DNA of 16,765 bases from Chloroflexota bacterium (GTDB taxonomy: Bacteria; Chloroflexota; Anaerolineae; Anaerolineales; Villigracilaceae). The stretch covers positions 1-16,765 of the forward strand of contig JAPLGV010000149.1 in NCBI GenBank assembly GCA_026389975.1, written 5' to 3'. Positions 1-7,222 of this stretch are shown piece by piece. The position numbers were made by a program, and so were the translations under genes. Under the pieces are notes generated by a model. It saw only the letters and a program-made list of their open reading frames with translations. It searched no databases and was not told where the DNA came from. How positions within the stretch are numbered: position 1 is the stretch's first letter; each line of letters opens with the position of its first letter.

Positions 1-56
1 CTTCCGCTAGCAGTTAGCGCAATCTCTCCTGCAAGAGACTTTCACTCTCAAGTCAA

Positions 57-71
57 CGCCCATGCTGGGCG
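57..71. repeat. Small inverted repeat at the window edge
   Basis: CGCCCA and TGGGCG flank a 3-base loop, a perfect 6-bp palindrome just beyond the degV terminator. Nothing else in positions 1-75 could be assigned; no gene end is visible there. The hairpin may belong to the 3' end of a gene outside the window or be chance. Confidence 0.25.
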
Positions 72-75
72 CACT

Positions 76-108
76 AAAAAATTAGACGGCTCTTGCGAGC
101 CGTCTAAT
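76..108 (-). terminator. Intrinsic terminator of the degV gene
   Basis: ATTAGACGGCTC (81-92) and GAGCCGTCTAAT (97-108) form a perfect 12-bp stem around a 4-base loop. Read on the minus strand, the stem runs directly into six T residues (complement of 76-81). It lies 20 bp after the degV stop codon, which is the expected place. On the plus strand there is no comparable T run, so it is assigned to the minus strand. Confidence 0.9.
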
Positions 109-128
109 TGAATCTTTCGAGCACAAAC

Positions 129-971
129 CTATTCGACCGGGTAGAGCACCAATCCAACAGTGCCGGGACCAAAGTTTGCGGCCAGCGAGATGGAAAGGTC
201 GATCAACACCGTCTCTTTGCTGTTGAAATGTTTCTTCGCCTCCGCCATCAAGGCATTGCCAGAGGCGATATCGCGGGCATGGACTATGCCCAGATAGATC
301 GGCTGATTGCCAAACTCTTCCACGGCCATTTCGATGATGCGATCCAGGGCAGCTTTGCGAGTCCGCACTTTTTCCACCATATCCACCAGACCATTTTTGA
401 GCACTGCAATCGGCTTAACATTCAGCAACGAAGCAAGCGCGGCGGAGAGAGTGCCAACGCGGCCGCTCATACGGGCATATTCGAGCGTATCCAGTGTCAC
501 GATGATGCGGACGCGGTCACGTACGCCTTCCAGGTATTTGACGATCTGCTCCACGCTTTTACCGGCCCGATCCATCTTGCGCACTTCCCGGCACATCAGG
601 CCCAGTCCCAACGAGCCTCCGGCTGAATCGAACGGCATCACCCTGAACATATCTTTCAATTCCTCCGCGGCTGCCACAGCCGAGGCGTATGTTCCAGAGA
701 GTTTGCTTGTCACATGTACGGAAAGGATGGTATCGCCCTTCTGAGCGATCTTTTTGTAGAATTCCATAAATTGGTGCGGGGAGGGCTGGGAAGTCTTGGG
801 GATCTTCTTGCTTTCATCCACCAGCTTGTAGAAACCCTCGCTGTCCAAGTCAACATTTTGCAGGTAGGTCTTCTCCCCAAATTGGATGTTGATGGGAATG
901 ACATCAATGTCATATTCCTTTTCCCATCCGGCGGGAACATCGGCTGTGCTATCGGTTACGATACGTAACAT
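129..971 (-). CDS. DegV family fatty-acid-binding protein
   Basis: 280 aa, the usual length for the family. DegV (FakB-like) proteins bind a fatty acid in the cytoplasm. In Firmicutes they present it to the kinase FakA, giving acyl phosphate for phospholipid synthesis. Seen here: the N-terminal TDSTAD strand-loop (residues 6-11), KTSQPSP (59-65), SVHVTSKLSGTY (84-95), DSAGGSLGLG (115-124), and the closing GPGTVGLVLYP (268-278). In many relatives a histidine stands two residues before this GPG motif; here the residues before it are N and F. The start is well supported: AAGGAGG lies 6-8 bases upstream of the ATG. No fakA-like kinase gene is in the window, so the partner is unknown. The gene is monocistronic, divergent from uvrA, and has its own terminator. 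The family assignment is secure; the lipid ligand is inference. Confidence 0.93.
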   Translation of the reverse strand: MLRIVTDSTADVPAGWEKEYDIDVIPINIQFGEKTYLQNVDLDSEGFYKLVDESKKIPKTSQPSPHQFMEFYKKIAQKGDTILSVHVTSKLSGTYASAVAAAEELKDMFRVMPFDSAGGSLGLGLMCREVRKMDRAGKSVEQIVKYLEGVRDRVRIIVTLDTLEYARMSGRVGTLSAALASLLNVKPIAVLKNGLVDMVEKVRTRKAALDRIIEMAVEEFGNQPIYLGIVHARDIASGNALMAEAKKHFNSKETVLIDLSISLAANFGPGTVGLVLYPVE

Positions 972-1079
972 AATCTGCCTCCTTGGCTAAGATCGAATTC
1001 TACGTTCACTGATTCCGCCACGCAGGACAAACGAAGTGTGCTCCAGCACTTCTCCGCGCGGCTTCGGTTTCCAGCATAG

Positions 1080-1127
1080 ATTTATCCCTGCCGGCAGGAT
1101 TTGATAAATTAAACCCCGCCGGGTTTA
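1080..1127. promoter_or_regulatory. Two adjacent palindromes in the degV-uvrA divergent region
   Basis: A perfect 12-bp palindrome CCTGCCGGCAGG (1087-1098) sits inside outer arms ATTTATC (1080-1086) and GATAAAT (1103-1109). One base later a second inverted repeat follows, TAAACCC (1110-1116) and GGGTTTA (1121-1127) with loop CGCC. The pair lies about 65 bp upstream of the uvrA -10 box. It could be an operator for either divergent gene or a short interspersed hairpin repeat. It does not resemble a known LexA box. The structure is directly visible; the function is inference. Confidence 0.5.
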
Positions 1128-1189
1128 GGAAGTTCCACTATAATACCACTTCGCGCACCAAAGCGCGTGCGTCATACATAAAACATTTG

Positions 1190-1198
1190 TGCTATAAT
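1190..1198 (+). promoter_or_regulatory. uvrA promoter, extended -10
   Basis: TGcTATAAT is a perfect consensus -10 hexamer (1193-1198) with the extended -10 TG dinucleotide. No good -35 is present at 16-18 bp, which is normal for extended -10 promoters. The predicted start would leave a leader of about 20 nt before the uvrA ATG. A second TATAAT occurs at 1139-1144 but lacks the TG and any -35, so it is a weaker candidate. Confidence 0.7.
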
Positions 1199-1227
1199 CG
1201 CATTACATCCCCCAAAACGAGGTTCGC

Positions 1228-4191
1228 ATGTCCTCTAACGTCATCCGCGTGGTCGGTGCACGCGAACATAATTTAAAAAATATTACCGTCGAAATTCCAC
1301 GTGACAAACTGGTGGTTATCACGGGTCTCTCCGGCTCCGGCAAATCCTCCCTGGCGTTCGACACCATCTTCGCCGAAGGTCAGCGACGCTATGTTGAGTC
1401 GCTCTCTGCTTATGCCCGTCAGTTCCTCGGCCAGATGCAGAAACCCGATGTAGACTACATCGAAGGTCTCTCCCCGGCCGTTTCCATTGACCAGAAAGGC
1501 ACCTCCCATAACCCGCGCTCGACCGTTGGGACTGTCACCGAAATCTACGACTATCTGCGCCTTCTCTTTGCGCGCATCGGTGTCCCCCACTGCCCGATTT
1601 GCGGGCGGGAAGTGGTCAAGCAATCTGCCCAGGAAATTGTAGATGCAGTCGGGGTATTGCCGGAGGGCACCCGCATCCTGGTCCTGTCGCCAGTGGTGCG
1701 CGGCCGCAAAGGGACCTACCAGGCCGTCTTCGAGGAGATCCGCAAAGCCGGGTTCGCGCGTGTCCGCGTTGACGGGACCATTTACAACCTGGATGATGAA
1801 ATCAGCCTCGACCGCTACAAGATCCACACCATCGAGGCGGTGGTGGACCGGTTGGTGGTATCCGGTTCCGGGTCCGACCAGGAGCAGGCAGCAAACATCA
1901 CCCGGCTGACAGATTCAGTCGAGACCGCGCTCAAGTTCGGAGATGGATATCTCACTGTTCAAGTCCTGGCAGAAAAAGCCGAAGAGAACCACGATTTACA
2001 TTACTCCGAGCACCTCGCTTGCCCGGAGCACGGCATCAGCATCCCGGAGATCGAGCCGCGCACCTTCTCGTTCAACACCCCGCACGGCGCCTGCCCAGAC
2101 TGTCAGGGACTGGGCAATAAACTCGAAATTGACCCCGACCGCGTGATTGACCCGGAGAAATCTCTCGCCGACGGTGCGCTGATCGCCATGGAATGGAACA
2201 ACGTCCACGAGGACGGGAATCCCGGCTATTATTGGCAAATGCTCGAAGCCATGGCGCAGCATTATCACATTGATATGAATAAGCCCATCAAGGATTTGCC
2301 TGCCGAGCATCAGAATCTTGTTTTGCATGGCACCAAAGGCGAAAAAGTCCGCATCCACTATCACAACCGCGACGGACGCCAGGCGACGTTCGACACCGCC
2401 TTCGAGGGCGTGATCGGCAACCTGGAGCGGCGCTACCGCGAGACGAACTCGGAATATATCCGCGAGAAGATCAGCGAATACATGTCCGACCGGCCCTGCC
2501 CGACCTGTCAGGGCAAACGTCTGCGCCCCGAAGCGCTGGCCGTCACCGTGGATGGCATCAATATATTGCAAATCACCGAGTGGCCGGTGTTGCGCTCACT
2601 CGAATGGGCCAGGCGGCTGGCGGGATCAGAAACTCCCCTCACCGCCCGCCAGAAAGCCATCTCCGACAGAATTCTGAAAGAGATCGTCTCGCGTCTGGGC
2701 TTTCTGGTGAATGTCGGCCTGGAATACCTTACCCTGCACCGCTCCGCCGGATCGCTTTCGGGCGGTGAGGCCCAGCGCATTCGCCTGGCGACGCAGGTCG
2801 GCTCACAGCTGGTGGGTGTGTTGTACGTGCTGGACGAGCCGTCCATCGGACTGCACCCACGTGATAACGACCGGCTGCTGACCACGCTCAAAGGCCTGCG
2901 TGACATCGGCAACACCGTGCTGGTGGTCGAGCACGACTACGATACCATCCGCACCGCCGACTGGGTCATTGACCTGGGGCCCGGCGCGGGTGAGCACGGC
3001 GGGCAAATCATCGCTGAAGGCACACCCGCACAAATCATCGCCCATCCCAAGTCGCTGACCGGCGCGTACCTTTCAGGACGTAAGCATATCCCGGTGCCGA
3101 AGAAGCGGCGCGAAGGCAACGGCAAAATGCTGACCGTGGTGGGGGCGCGCGCTAACAACCTGAAAGATATTACCGTCAACATCCCGCTCGGCAAGTTTGT
3201 CTGCATCACGGGCGTCTCGGGGTCGGGCAAATCGTCCCTGATGAGCGACGTGCTCTATAACGCGCTGGCAGCGAAACTGAACAGGGCACGCACCCAGCCC
3301 GGTGAACACCAACGCATTGACGGCATCCAGCATCTCGACAAAATCGTCAACATTGACCAGTCGCCCATCGGGCGCACGCCGCGCTCGAATCCCGGTACCT
3401 ACACCAGCCTGTTCGAGGAAATCCGCAAACTCTTTGCGGAATTGCCGGAGAGCAAAGTGCGCGGCTACAAGCCGGGGCGCTTCTCTTTCAACGTGCATGG
3501 CGGGCGCTGCGAATCCTGTCAGGGCCAGGGCGAACTGCGCATCGAGATGCAGTTCCTGCCGGATATTTACGTGCCATGCGACGTGTGTCATGGCAGCCGT
3601 TTCAACCGCGAGACCCTGCAGGTCCACTTCAAGGGCCACAGCATCGCCGACGTGCTCGACATGACCGTGGACCAGGCGCTGGAAAAATTCTCCGCCTTCC
3701 CGCACATGATGAACAAGCTCAAACTCCTGCAGGAAGTCGGCCTAGGCTACATCAAGGTTGGACAACCCGGGACGACTTTATCAGGAGGTGAAGCCCAGCG
3801 CGTCAAACTGGCCAAGGAACTTTCCCGCCGCGCCACAGGCCGGACCCTGTACGTGCTCGACGAACCCTCGGTTGGGTTGCATGCTGCGGATGTGCACAAG
3901 CTCATCGTGCTCGACGAACCCTCGGTCGGGTTGCACGCTGCGGATGTGCACAAGCTTATCGAGGTGTTGCAGCGTCTCGTGGACACGGGGAACAGCGTGC
4001 TCATCATCGAGCACAACCTGGAGATCATCAAAGTCGCCGACTGGATCATTGATCTGGGTCCCGAGGGCGGTGACCGGGGCGGTGAACTGGTCGCCGAGGG
4101 GACGCCCGAGCAGGTTGTGGCAGTTCTAGGGTCCTATACCGGCGCGTTCCTGAAAAGTCACCTCAAAAAGCAGACAAAACATCACCGTTAA
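1228..4191 (+). CDS. uvrA: UvrA, excinuclease ABC subunit A, with duplicated Walker B segment
   Basis: 987 aa, slightly long for UvrA (about 940-970). UvrA is the DNA-damage-recognition ABC ATPase of nucleotide excision repair; it loads UvrB in the cytoplasm. Nucleotide-binding domain 1 has Walker A GLSGSGKSS (33-41), signature LSGGE (510-514) and Walker B with D536/E537. Domain 2 has Walker A GVSGSGKSS (662-670) and signature LSGGE (851-855). The C-terminal zinc module has paired cysteines C761/C764 and C784/C787. The N-terminal zinc module reads CPEH (265-268) with C289/C292, so one ligand may be His. Residues 876-893 (Walker B, D-loop and following helix of domain 2) are repeated exactly as 894-911. 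Without the repeat the protein would be 969 aa. The ATG follows an ACGAGG ribosome site. Identity is certain; whether the repeat exists in the organism is not. Confidence 0.97.
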   Translation: MSSNVIRVVGAREHNLKNITVEIPRDKLVVITGLSGSGKSSLAFDTIFAEGQRRYVESLSAYARQFLGQMQKPDVDYIEGLSPAVSIDQKGTSHNPRSTVGTVTEIYDYLRLLFARIGVPHCPICGREVVKQSAQEIVDAVGVLPEGTRILVLSPVVRGRKGTYQAVFEEIRKAGFARVRVDGTIYNLDDEISLDRYKIHTIEAVVDRLVVSGSGSDQEQAANITRLTDSVETALKFGDGYLTVQVLAEKAEENHDLHYSEHLACPEHGISIPEIEPRTFSFNTPHGACPDCQGLGNKLEIDPDRVIDPEKSLADGALIAMEWNNVHEDGNPGYYWQMLEAMAQHYHIDMNKPIKDLPAEHQNLVLHGTKGEKVRIHYHNRDGRQATFDTAFEGVIGNLERRYRETNSEYIREKISEYMSDRPCPTCQGKRLRPEALAVTVDGINILQITEWPVLRSLEWARRLAGSETPLTARQKAISDRILKEIVSRLGFLVNVGLEYLTLHRSAGSLSGGEAQRIRLATQVGSQLVGVLYVLDEPSIGLHPRDNDRLLTTLKGLRDIGNTVLVVEHDYDTIRTADWVIDLGPGAGEHGGQIIAEGTPAQIIAHPKSLTGAYLSGRKHIPVPKKRREGNGKMLTVVGARANNLKDITVNIPLGKFVCITGVSGSGKSSLMSDVLYNALAAKLNRARTQPGEHQRIDGIQHLDKIVNIDQSPIGRTPRSNPGTYTSLFEEIRKLFAELPESKVRGYKPGRFSFNVHGGRCESCQGQGELRIEMQFLPDIYVPCDVCHGSRFNRETLQVHFKGHSIADVLDMTVDQALEKFSAFPHMMNKLKLLQEVGLGYIKVGQPGTTLSGGEAQRVKLAKELSRRATGRTLYVLDEPSVGLHAADVHKLIVLDEPSVGLHAADVHKLIEVLQRLVDTGNSVLIIEHNLEIIKVADWIIDLGPEGGDRGGELVAEGTPEQVVAVLGSYTGAFLKSHLKKQTKHHR
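3853..3960 (+). repeat. 54-bp in-frame tandem duplication inside uvrA
   Basis: Copy 1 is 3853-3906 and copy 2 is 3907-3960, directly adjacent. They match at 51 of 54 bases. The three differences (GTT/GTC, CAT/CAC, CTC/CTT) all fall at third codon positions and leave the 18-residue peptide unchanged. The unit spans the second ATPase domain's Walker B motif VLDEPSVGLH and the helix after it. Confidence 0.97.
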
Positions 4192-4235
4192 CCTATACGC
4201 AGTTTGTCGCACTCGCAAAATCCCTCAAATTCAGG

Positions 4236-4241
4236 TAGAAT
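4236..4241 (+). promoter_or_regulatory. Possible -10 box for the LysM gene
   Basis: TAGAAT matches the -10 consensus at five of six positions and lies about 66 bp upstream of the LysM ATG, in the 116-bp gap after uvrA. No -35 at the right spacing was found (a TTGTCG at 4204 is 26 bp away). No terminator for uvrA is obvious in this gap either, so readthrough from uvrA is possible. Confidence 0.25.
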
Positions 4242-4307
4242 AAGGTTACGAGCCCGCGCCAGTGAACCTCTCGGTGTGTCTGCAATAGAAACGGACAGGA
4301 TAAACCT

Positions 4308-4997
4308 ATGACTATCAAAAATACGATTGAGTCTTACCGCAAACGCCGCAAACAACGGTTGCCGTTGATTCTCGGCGGAGCAGCAGTCCTGCTGGTAGTG
4401 GTTGGGATTATCATCGTAGTTATGTCTTTGAGCGGGGGCGGCTTCACGCTCTTCGCCACCAAGACTCCTACGCCGACCAATACGCCCTCTCCGACCAACA
4501 CCCTGCCACCCACCGAAACACCGACCATCACCCCCACTCCCACCGAAACGCCAACTGCGACGCCGTCTGCTATTTACCCATACGTGGTGAAGGAAGGCGA
4601 CACCTTGGACAAGATTGTTAAGGATAATAATCTTGGTATCAATGGGTTGATCTTGATCTACGACCTCAACCCTACCATTGACCCCGCCACTGGTTTCATC
4701 ACCGTTGGGCAGACGATCAATCTGCCGCCGCCCAATTATCCAACACCAGCGCCCACGCCTCTTCCCACTGGGCTGGCTCCCGGTTCACACATCACTTATC
4801 GCATCATGCCGGGTGATAGCCTTGGCAGCATTGCCAATCAGTTCAATAGCACCATTGCTAATATCCTGCTTCTCAACAAAGACGTTCTCAAAGATGGCGA
4901 GGCCTCCATACTTTATCCAGGCCAACTGCTGGTGGTGCCTATCAACCTGGTCACGCCGGTGCCAACGGTCATACCGACCGCTACTGCGACACCATAA
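4308..4997 (+). CDS. Membrane-anchored protein with two LysM domains
   Basis: 229 aa. A basic N-terminus rich in Arg/Lys (residues 11-17) precedes one transmembrane helix (about 20-40). A Thr/Pro-rich extended linker follows (about 51-87), then two LysM modules at about 91-140 and 162-211, and a short Thr/Pro tail. The orientation predicted is cytoplasmic N-terminus with both LysM domains outside. LysM domains bind N-acetylglucosamine-containing glycans such as peptidoglycan, so the protein probably tethers membrane to wall or acts as a surface adaptor; no catalytic domain is present. The spacing to the ATG of a weak AGGA ribosome site is normal. The gene is followed by a strong terminator, so it is not cotranscribed with coaE. 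The domain call is strong; the cellular role is inference. Confidence 0.9.
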   Translation: MTIKNTIESYRKRRKQRLPLILGGAAVLLVVVGIIIVVMSLSGGGFTLFATKTPTPTNTPSPTNTLPPTETPTITPTPTETPTATPSAIYPYVVKEGDTLDKIVKDNNLGINGLILIYDLNPTIDPATGFITVGQTINLPPPNYPTPAPTPLPTGLAPGSHITYRIMPGDSLGSIANQFNSTIANILLLNKDVLKDGEASILYPGQLLVVPINLVTPVPTVIPTATATP

Positions 4998-5008
4998 CAG
5001 AGAAGTCC

Positions 5009-5044
5009 AGGCCCCCGGTCTCTGAAGAAACCGGGGGCCTTTTT
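5009..5044 (+). terminator. Intrinsic terminator after the LysM gene
   Basis: AGGCCCCCGGT (5009-5019) pairs perfectly with ACCGGGGGCCT (5030-5040), an 11-bp very GC-rich stem with a 10-base loop, followed immediately by a run of five T (5040-5044). It starts 12 bases after the stop codon. Confidence 0.92.
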
Positions 5045-5057
5045 CACCCCAATCCCT

Positions 5058-5086
5058 TTGACAATCTGTGCGCCTCAGACTAAAAT
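5058..5086 (+). promoter_or_regulatory. Strong sigma70-type promoter for the coaE-cdaA-cdaR-der unit
   Basis: A perfect -35 TTGACA (5058-5063), a 17-bp spacer and the -10 TAAAAT (5081-5086, five of six consensus). It lies directly after the LysM terminator and about 37 bp upstream of the coaE start, so transcription should begin near 5093. No other equally good promoter was seen before der. Confidence 0.85.
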
Positions 5087-5123
5087 GATAATGTCCGTTT
5101 CTTACTAACCGTGAGGAGCAGTC

Positions 5124-6257
5124 GTGAGCAACTGGCCTGGCAAATACGTCATCGGTCTAACCGGCAATATCGCCACCGGAAAGAGTGTCGTCCGGCGAAT
5201 GCTGGAGCACCTGGGTGCTTATACCATTGATGCCGACACTCTCTCGCACCGCGCCATTGCAAAAGGTGCACCGGGCTACCAACCGGTGGTGGATGCTTTT
5301 GGCAAATTCATCCTGGATACCGGCGGTGAAATCGACCGGGCCAAACTTGGGCGGCTGGCCTTCAGCGACCCGGATGCGCTTAAAGATCTCGAAGCAATTG
5401 TCCACCCACTGGTCGAGCATGCCGTGGACTTGATGATCCAACGCGCCAGTCAGCGCGTTATCGTTATCGAGGCCATCAAACTTCTTGAAGGGAAATTGGT
5501 CAGTGAATGTGACACCATCTGGACCATGGTTGCTCCCGAATTGGTCCAGAAAGCCCGATTGATGCAAAAACGCGGCATGAACGAACAGGAAGCCATCCAG
5601 CGCATTCAAGCCCAGCCGCCCCAGGAAGTGAAGACGGCCGCCGCCAACGTGGTTATCCAGAACGCCGGTTCGTTCGAAGACACCTGGAAGCAGGTGGTGG
5701 CAGCCTGGAAAGTCATCTTGCCGATCACCGATACTTCTCCGGTTATCACGCGTACAGCCTGTGTGGGCGAACTGGCCGTCCAGTGCGGACGCCCGCGCGA
5801 CTCGGCGAATATTGCCGCACTCATCTCCCGTCTCAGCGGCGGGACGCGCCCATTTTCGCCGGATGACGTTATGGCCGCCTTCGGCGACAAAGCCTTCCTG
5901 CTTCTCATGGCTGATAAACAACTGGTCGGGCTGGCAGGCTGGCAAGTGGAAAACCTGGTTGCTCGCACCACGGAACTCTATCTTGACCCTGGCGTCACAA
6001 TCGCCCAGGGGCTTAAGACCCTGGTGACTGAGGTCGAACGTGCCTCGCAAGATTTGCAATGCGAAGCTTCCCTGCTCTTTTTGCTGCCCCAATTGGCAAC
6101 GCAGGAAGATGTCTGGAAAGAGATGGGCTACACCCGTCGCACCCCACAAACCCTGGGGGTCCAGGCCTGGCAGGATGCCGCGCTCGAATCACAGCCGTCA
6201 AATACCATCCTGCTCTTCAGGCAACTCCGCCAGGACCGCGTCTTACGCCCTATCTAA
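5124..6257 (+). CDS. coaE: Dephospho-CoA kinase fused to a GNAT-like C-terminal domain
   Basis: 377 aa; free-standing CoaE is about 200 aa. CoaE phosphorylates dephospho-CoA at the ribose 3'-OH, the last step of CoA synthesis. Residues 8-195 carry Walker A GLTGNIATGKS (11-21), DADTLSHR (36-43), the segment from FGKFIL (59-64) through IDR (70-72) to IVHP (92-95), and the RLMQKRGM lid region (145-152). The usual DxPLLfE motif is replaced by EAIKLLEG (116-123). Residues 205-377 look like a degenerate GNAT acyltransferase fold: strand LVGLAGWQVENLVA (267-280), ELYLDPG (284-290), helix with VERA, and a terminal W-x-EMGY (331-336). The GNAT acetyl-CoA motif (Q/R)xxGx(G/A) is not recognisable. The start is GTG with GAGGAG five bases upstream. 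First gene of the predicted operon. The kinase is certain; the second domain's fold is likely, its activity unknown. Confidence 0.92.
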   Translation: MSNWPGKYVIGLTGNIATGKSVVRRMLEHLGAYTIDADTLSHRAIAKGAPGYQPVVDAFGKFILDTGGEIDRAKLGRLAFSDPDALKDLEAIVHPLVEHAVDLMIQRASQRVIVIEAIKLLEGKLVSECDTIWTMVAPELVQKARLMQKRGMNEQEAIQRIQAQPPQEVKTAAANVVIQNAGSFEDTWKQVVAAWKVILPITDTSPVITRTACVGELAVQCGRPRDSANIAALISRLSGGTRPFSPDDVMAAFGDKAFLLLMADKQLVGLAGWQVENLVARTTELYLDPGVTIAQGLKTLVTEVERASQDLQCEASLLFLLPQLATQEDVWKEMGYTRRTPQTLGVQAWQDAALESQPSNTILLFRQLRQDRVLRPI

Positions 6258-6264
6258 ATTAGGT

Positions 6265-6317
6265 AATCAGGCAGTAAGAAATCAGGAATTGGGTTCACTG
6301 GTTGCCTGATTCCTGAT
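6265..6317. repeat. Interleaved inverted repeats between coaE and cdaA
   Basis: AATCAGGCA (6265-6273) is the reverse complement of TGCCTGATT (6303-6311), and ATCAGGAAT (6281-6289) is the reverse complement of ATTCCTGAT (6309-6317). The right-hand arms overlap, so the two hairpins are mutually exclusive. ATCAGG-type words occur again as ATCATCTGAT-like text to 6340. The 95-bp gap contains no T run after either stem, so a terminator is unlikely; it may be an interspersed repeat or an mRNA element. Confidence 0.6.
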
Positions 6318-6352
6318 AATCCGATTCTGAATCATCTGATCCTTTTGCCGTC

Positions 6353-7219
6353 GTGACCAATCTTCTAATCAACATCCTCTTTATTTTTCAGCGCCTTGAC
6401 TGGCTGGGTGTCATTGACATTCTGCTGGTCACGCTCATATTCTTTGGAGTGCTGTATCTCGTCCGTGATACGCAAGCCATGATTTTGTTACGCGGCATTA
6501 TCCTGATTCTGGTGCTGGTTGCACTGCTGACCAGTCTGGCGAACCTACCGGCTTTCTCCTGGCTCGTCCGTACTGCACTGCCCGCCCTGGTATTTGCCAT
6601 CCCGGTCATTTTTGCCCCTGAAATCCGCCGCGCCCTCGAACGCATCGGACGGGCCGGGACATTCTTCCGGGCCTCGAACAAAAATGCCAGCGAAGAAATG
6701 CAGCAAACTATTCAGGCTGTCGTTGCGGCATCCGCCCGTCTGTCTGCCCGCCAGCATGGGGCGCTCATTATTTTGGAGCGCTTCGACCGTCTCGACGAAT
6801 ACGTCCGCAGTGGCGTCATCCTCCATTCCGATGTCACGCCCGAAATGCTGATGCAAACCTTCTACCCCAACACCCCTCTGCATGATGGCGCGGTCATCAT
6901 CTCTGGCAAGAAAATTGTCGCCGCAGCCTGTGTGATGCCGCTCTCGGCCAGCGGCATCCTGGCCCGCTCTCCCGAGCGGCAGATGGGACTCCGTCACCGC
7001 GCCGCACTGGGTATCTCGGAAGTGACCGATGCCATCGCGGTGGTCGTCTCAGAGCAGACTGGTGCCATCTCCATCGCCCACGCCGGACGCATCATCCGCC
7101 GGTTGGATGTGGAGCGTCTGGAAAACATTCTGATTGCCTTTTACAACCCCGAGAAATCCCGCAAAGAAAATTTCTTCCAGCGGCATTTCCCCTATCTTTT
7201 TCCTCGCAAGGACGAATAA
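6353..7219 (+). CDS. cdaA: CdaA-type diadenylate cyclase
   Basis: 288 aa, close to the usual CdaA length of about 275. CdaA condenses two ATP into the second messenger c-di-AMP at the inner face of the membrane. Three N-terminal transmembrane helices (about 20-38, 42-62, 71-88) lead into the conserved PVIFAPEIRRALERIGR linker (84-100). The catalytic DAC domain follows with DGA at 178-180 and RHR at 214-216, the two signature motifs, both intact. The start is a GTG with only a poor ribosome site. It is chosen because it gives a complete first helix and no better start is near. The gene is separated from cdaR by 3 bases, the standard cdaA-cdaR pairing. c-di-AMP usually controls potassium and osmolyte transport and wall integrity; that this holds in this organism is inference. 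Confidence 0.95.
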   Translation: MTNLLINILFIFQRLDWLGVIDILLVTLIFFGVLYLVRDTQAMILLRGIILILVLVALLTSLANLPAFSWLVRTALPALVFAIPVIFAPEIRRALERIGRAGTFFRASNKNASEEMQQTIQAVVAASARLSARQHGALIILERFDRLDEYVRSGVILHSDVTPEMLMQTFYPNTPLHDGAVIISGKKIVAAACVMPLSASGILARSPERQMGLRHRAALGISEVTDAIAVVVSEQTGAISIAHAGRIIRRLDVERLENILIAFYNPEKSRKENFFQRHFPYLFPRKDE

Positions 7220-7222
7220 AGC

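Noticed and set aside
992..1006. LexA-like site near the degV start
   Set aside because: CGAAT-N5-GTTCA resembles the Gram-positive LexA box, but the half-sites are one base too far apart and one half is imperfect.
5157..6149. 330-codon open frame antisense to coaE
   Set aside because: The coaE frame has clear kinase motifs; the antisense frame has low-complexity composition typical of a shadow and no start signal.
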